Origin: REEB481 sp041170785
GTDB lineage: Bacteria; Bacteroidota; Bacteroidia; NS11-12g; UBA955
DNA length: 7,587 nucleotides
Assembly: GCA_041170785.1 (NCBI GenBank)
Contig: JBEDND010000056.1
Span: forward strand, 1 to 7,587
Reading direction: 5' to 3'
Below, one piece after another: positions 5,597 to 7,587 of this stretch (its first letter is position 1; every line of letters begins with the position of its first letter). The translations under genes and the position numbers were made by a program. The notes beneath the pieces were generated by a model. It searched no databases. It was not told where the DNA came from and was given only the letters and a program-made list of their open reading frames with translations.

Positions 5597-7462
5597 ATGC
5601 GCCGCTTTTTCAGCATACTGCTGTTGCTTTCCGCCTCCTTTTTCGAGCTGTCTGCCCAGTTGGATATGGCCGCCTCCGAAAGCCCCGCCGATACAGGTTT
5701 GCGGATAAAACCCCGTGTTCAATCTTGGGAATCATACTTGCTGCAACCCAATAAGTTCCAAACACTGGACACTGCTTTAGACTTTGTCCATCGCTATGCA
5801 CCGCTCACACAAACAGAACATGCCTGGCAGGATTTGGGTCATGCAGGTGCTCCTGCCAAAAACCTGCTTCCATCGGCCATCCAACCCGCCGGGCTGCGCA
5901 GCGGTTTTGATGCATACCGCATGTTGCTGCGTCCCAGCATGAACTTGGTATATAACGCCACTAACCCTTATTCACGTTTTCAATACACACAGGGAAGTCA
6001 GGGGCTCATCGGCCTTCAGGCCCTGCACACCCAAAATATTACGCCGGGATGGAATACCACCATCGACTACCACAGCCTGCAAAGTCAGGGTTTATACGAA
6101 CACAGCAACCACAAACAAAGAAATATTCAGGCCGCCAGCCATTACGCATCTCCCAATGGCCGCTACCTGAACCGCATCACCACAACGTGGAACAGGTTTC
6201 AACGCAATGAACACTGGGGTTTGCGCGATACCGCCCGCCTGTTCAAAGAACAGCCTTCCATCTTCCTCCCAAGGAATGAAAGCGCCAACAGCAGCTACTT
6301 CCAAAGCCATCACGAAGTACATCAGCATTACAAACTGGCCGACTCTGGACGCTTATCCGGACTGAACCTGATCCACCGATTGCGTTATACTCGTGAACGC
6401 TTTGAATACGAAGACCGAACCAGTCCGGATTCCTTCTACGGACCAAACAACTACTACCAAATGCAAGGCTGCGCCGACAGCTTTTTCCTCAGGGAAGCGG
6501 CCATGGAAGCTGGATTCATGTTGCAACAGCAACAACAAACGAAACCATGGAACTTGTTGGTTCTGGGTGGCATCAGCCATATTCGCGCCGGTGCCTATCG
6601 TGCCGTGCCGGGAAACTATCATAATTCTTGGGTGAAAACCACCTTGTCTTACGGGCTTCCTGAAAACAAAGCCAGCAATGCCCAAGTGGATGCCATACAA
6701 TACTTCAGCGGTTACAATGCCGGCGATTATCTGGTAGATGCGCGTGCAACACTGGTGAAAGAAAACCGCTTCAGCGGTTTTCAGTACGTGCTTCAGCGCA
6801 ACCGTGCCGGCTTCACAGAACAGTTTTACTTCAGCAAACACTTTTCATGGAACAATGCGTTTAATCCTGTGCGCACCGCTGAGTGGCGCCTGCGGGCAGG
6901 TTTATCCTTGGCAAACCACCAGCTGGAGGTTTACTACCGCTACGGCACCGTGCGCGATCTGGTGTATATGAACAGCGCGCTTACCATGACGCAAGCCAAA
7001 GATGCCGTAAACTTTGGAGACCTGGCCATAAACACGCGTTCCACCTGGAAACATTGCTACCTGAACAACCACATCCACTTCATGGGCAGTTCGAACACAG
7101 CCGTTTTGCCCGTGCCTCAGTGGAGCGGAACACACAGCCTGGGATATAAAGGATTGTGGTTCAACGGAGTGCTTCGCATACGCGCCGGCGTTGACGTTTG
7201 GTGGTATAGCCGTTTCAACGGCTATGGATATCATCCCGCCACCGGCCGCTTTTATGTGCAACAAAACAAATTCGGCGCTTACCCCCTCGTTGATCTTTTC
7301 GTGAATGGTGAAGTGAAAAACCTTCAATTCTTTGTGAAAATGGAACACCTGAACCAAGGCTTGTATCCATCGCCAAACGAGGTTCCTTATTGGTCTGCGG
7401 CGGGTTACGCCTTCGAACCTCGACGGTTTAGGCTGGGCCTACGCTGGGGGTTTTTTAATTAA
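5597..7462 (+). CDS. Putative outer-membrane porin (Bacteroidota Porin_10-like)
   Basis: Complete 621-residue exported beta-barrel protein. ATG at 5597 is preferred over the in-frame GTG at 5579 because it gives a clean signal peptide: MRRFF, a Leu/Ser-rich core, then SAQ with likely cleavage near residue 21. The N-terminal part matches the pattern I know from Bacteroidota 'putative porin' proteins: QDLGHAG at 78-84, SRFQYTQGSQG around 126-136, QNITPGWNTTIDYHSLQSQGLY near 146-167, and YASPNGRYLNR near 183-193. The rest alternates aromatic and polar residues as in barrel strands. The C-terminus, RRFRLGLRWGFFN, is a typical final strand with a terminal aromatic for outer-membrane insertion. The solute is unknown. 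It is divergent from the minus-strand unit and probably monocistronic. A short Gln run occurs around bases 6521-6540. Two strong inverted repeats lie in the gene. Confidence 0.88.
   Translation: MRRFFSILLLLSASFFELSAQLDMAASESPADTGLRIKPRVQSWESYLLQPNKFQTLDTALDFVHRYAPLTQTEHAWQDLGHAGAPAKNLLPSAIQPAGLRSGFDAYRMLLRPSMNLVYNATNPYSRFQYTQGSQGLIGLQALHTQNITPGWNTTIDYHSLQSQGLYEHSNHKQRNIQAASHYASPNGRYLNRITTTWNRFQRNEHWGLRDTARLFKEQPSIFLPRNESANSSYFQSHHEVHQHYKLADSGRLSGLNLIHRLRYTRERFEYEDRTSPDSFYGPNNYYQMQGCADSFFLREAAMEAGFMLQQQQQTKPWNLLVLGGISHIRAGAYRAVPGNYHNSWVKTTLSYGLPENKASNAQVDAIQYFSGYNAGDYLVDARATLVKENRFSGFQYVLQRNRAGFTEQFYFSKHFSWNNAFNPVRTAEWRLRAGLSLANHQLEVYYRYGTVRDLVYMNSALTMTQAKDAVNFGDLAINTRSTWKHCYLNNHIHFMGSSNTAVLPVPQWSGTHSLGYKGLWFNGVLRIRAGVDVWWYSRFNGYGYHPATGRFYVQQNKFGAYPLVDLFVNGEVKNLQFFVKMEHLNQGLYPSPNEVPYWSAAGYAFEPRRFRLGLRWGFFN
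6761..6782. repeat. Perfect 10-bp inverted repeat with 2-nt centre in the porin gene
   Basis: Arms GAAAACCGCT (6761-6770) and AGCGGTTTTC (6773-6782) are separated by TC. It is the longest tight inverted repeat I found in the window. It encodes residues 389-396 of the porin (ENRFSGFQ). Confidence 0.8.
7206..7225. repeat. Perfect 9-bp inverted repeat with 2-nt centre in the porin gene
   Basis: Arms ATAGCCGTT (7206-7214) and AACGGCTAT (7217-7225) are separated by TC. It encodes residues 537-543 (YSRFNGY) and shares the GTTTCAAC core with the rsmI repeat. Confidence 0.78.
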
Positions 7463-7499
7463 TCCTAGCCGCAGCAATCCTCGGTGTTTTTGCTGAAGC

Positions 7500-7587
7500 A
7501 TGCGCCTCAAACAATCTTTAAAGCATTGTGTTGTTCCTATGTCTGAAACCAAACACGGACTTATGAACAACATAAGCTACGGAAGGA
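7500..7587 (+). CDS. Possible 5' end of a further gene (truncated by window end)
   Basis: An open frame begins after a stop at 7494-7496 and runs off the window. Three in-frame ATG codons could be the start: 7500, 7539 and 7563. Only up to 29 residues are visible (from the second ATG: MSETKHGLMNNISYGR), too few to recognise a family. It follows the porin gene on the same strand after 37 bp. It may equally be non-coding; the open length is not beyond chance. Confidence 0.25.
   Translation, partial: MRLKQSLKHCVVPMSETKHGLMNNISYGR
7560..7576. repeat. 6-bp inverted repeat with 5-nt spacer near the window end
   Basis: CTTATG (7560-7565) and CATAAG (7571-7576) surround AACAA. It could be an operator-like dyad or a weak hairpin upstream of or within the following gene. 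No T-tract follows, so it is not a terminator. Confidence 0.4.

Noticed and set aside
7485..7492. TGTTTTTG as a Bacteroidota -7 promoter element for the possible last gene
   Set aside because: One mismatch to TAnnTTTG and no TTG-type element at the right distance upstream; such matches are expected by chance.
7472..7495. CAGCAA/TTGCTG dyad after the porin gene as an intrinsic terminator
   Set aside because: Six weak pairs with a 12-nt loop and no T-tract on the 3' side; not a credible Rho-independent terminator.

Overview
The window looks like ordinary chromosomal DNA of a member of the Bacteroidota with roughly balanced base composition. The evidence is a large secreted M1-type metallopeptidase with a C-terminal barrel-like extension, an outer-membrane 'putative porin' of the type widespread in that phylum, a small membrane protein of a type I associate with Bacteroidota genomes, and start codons without clear Shine-Dalgarno sequences. 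No mobile element, CRISPR array, tRNA or rRNA is visible.

Layout. (1) Bases 1-2757, plus strand: the 3' 918 codons of an M1 metallopeptidase whose start lies upstream of the window. It has an intact zinc site, then a beta-sandwich and a long C-terminal region that reads like an outer-membrane beta-barrel. (2) Bases 2766-5504, minus strand: a tightly packed three-gene unit read from right to left. It holds a four-helix membrane protein of unknown function, rsmI (16S rRNA 2'-O-methyltransferase) and lnt (apolipoprotein N-acyltransferase). The first pair overlaps by 4 bp and the second by 17 bp, so they are probably one transcript with coupled translation. (3) Bases 5505-5596: a 92-bp divergent intergenic region that should hold promoters for both sides. 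(4) Bases 5597-7462, plus strand: a complete putative porin with a signal peptide and an aromatic-rich final strand. (5) Bases 7463-7587: a short tail, possibly containing the beginning of another plus-strand gene.

Functional theme. Most of the genes concern the cell envelope: Lnt completes lipoprotein acylation at the inner membrane, the porin and probably the peptidase belong to the outer membrane, and the unknown protein is integral to the inner membrane. RsmI is a ribosome modification enzyme.

I did not find a new defence, mobile or biosynthetic system here. The two observations most worth a second look are the apparent fusion of an M1 peptidase to a beta-barrel, and an excess of tight perfect inverted repeats (8-10 bp arms, 2-nt centre) inside coding sequence: one in the peptidase gene, one in rsmI and two in the porin gene.
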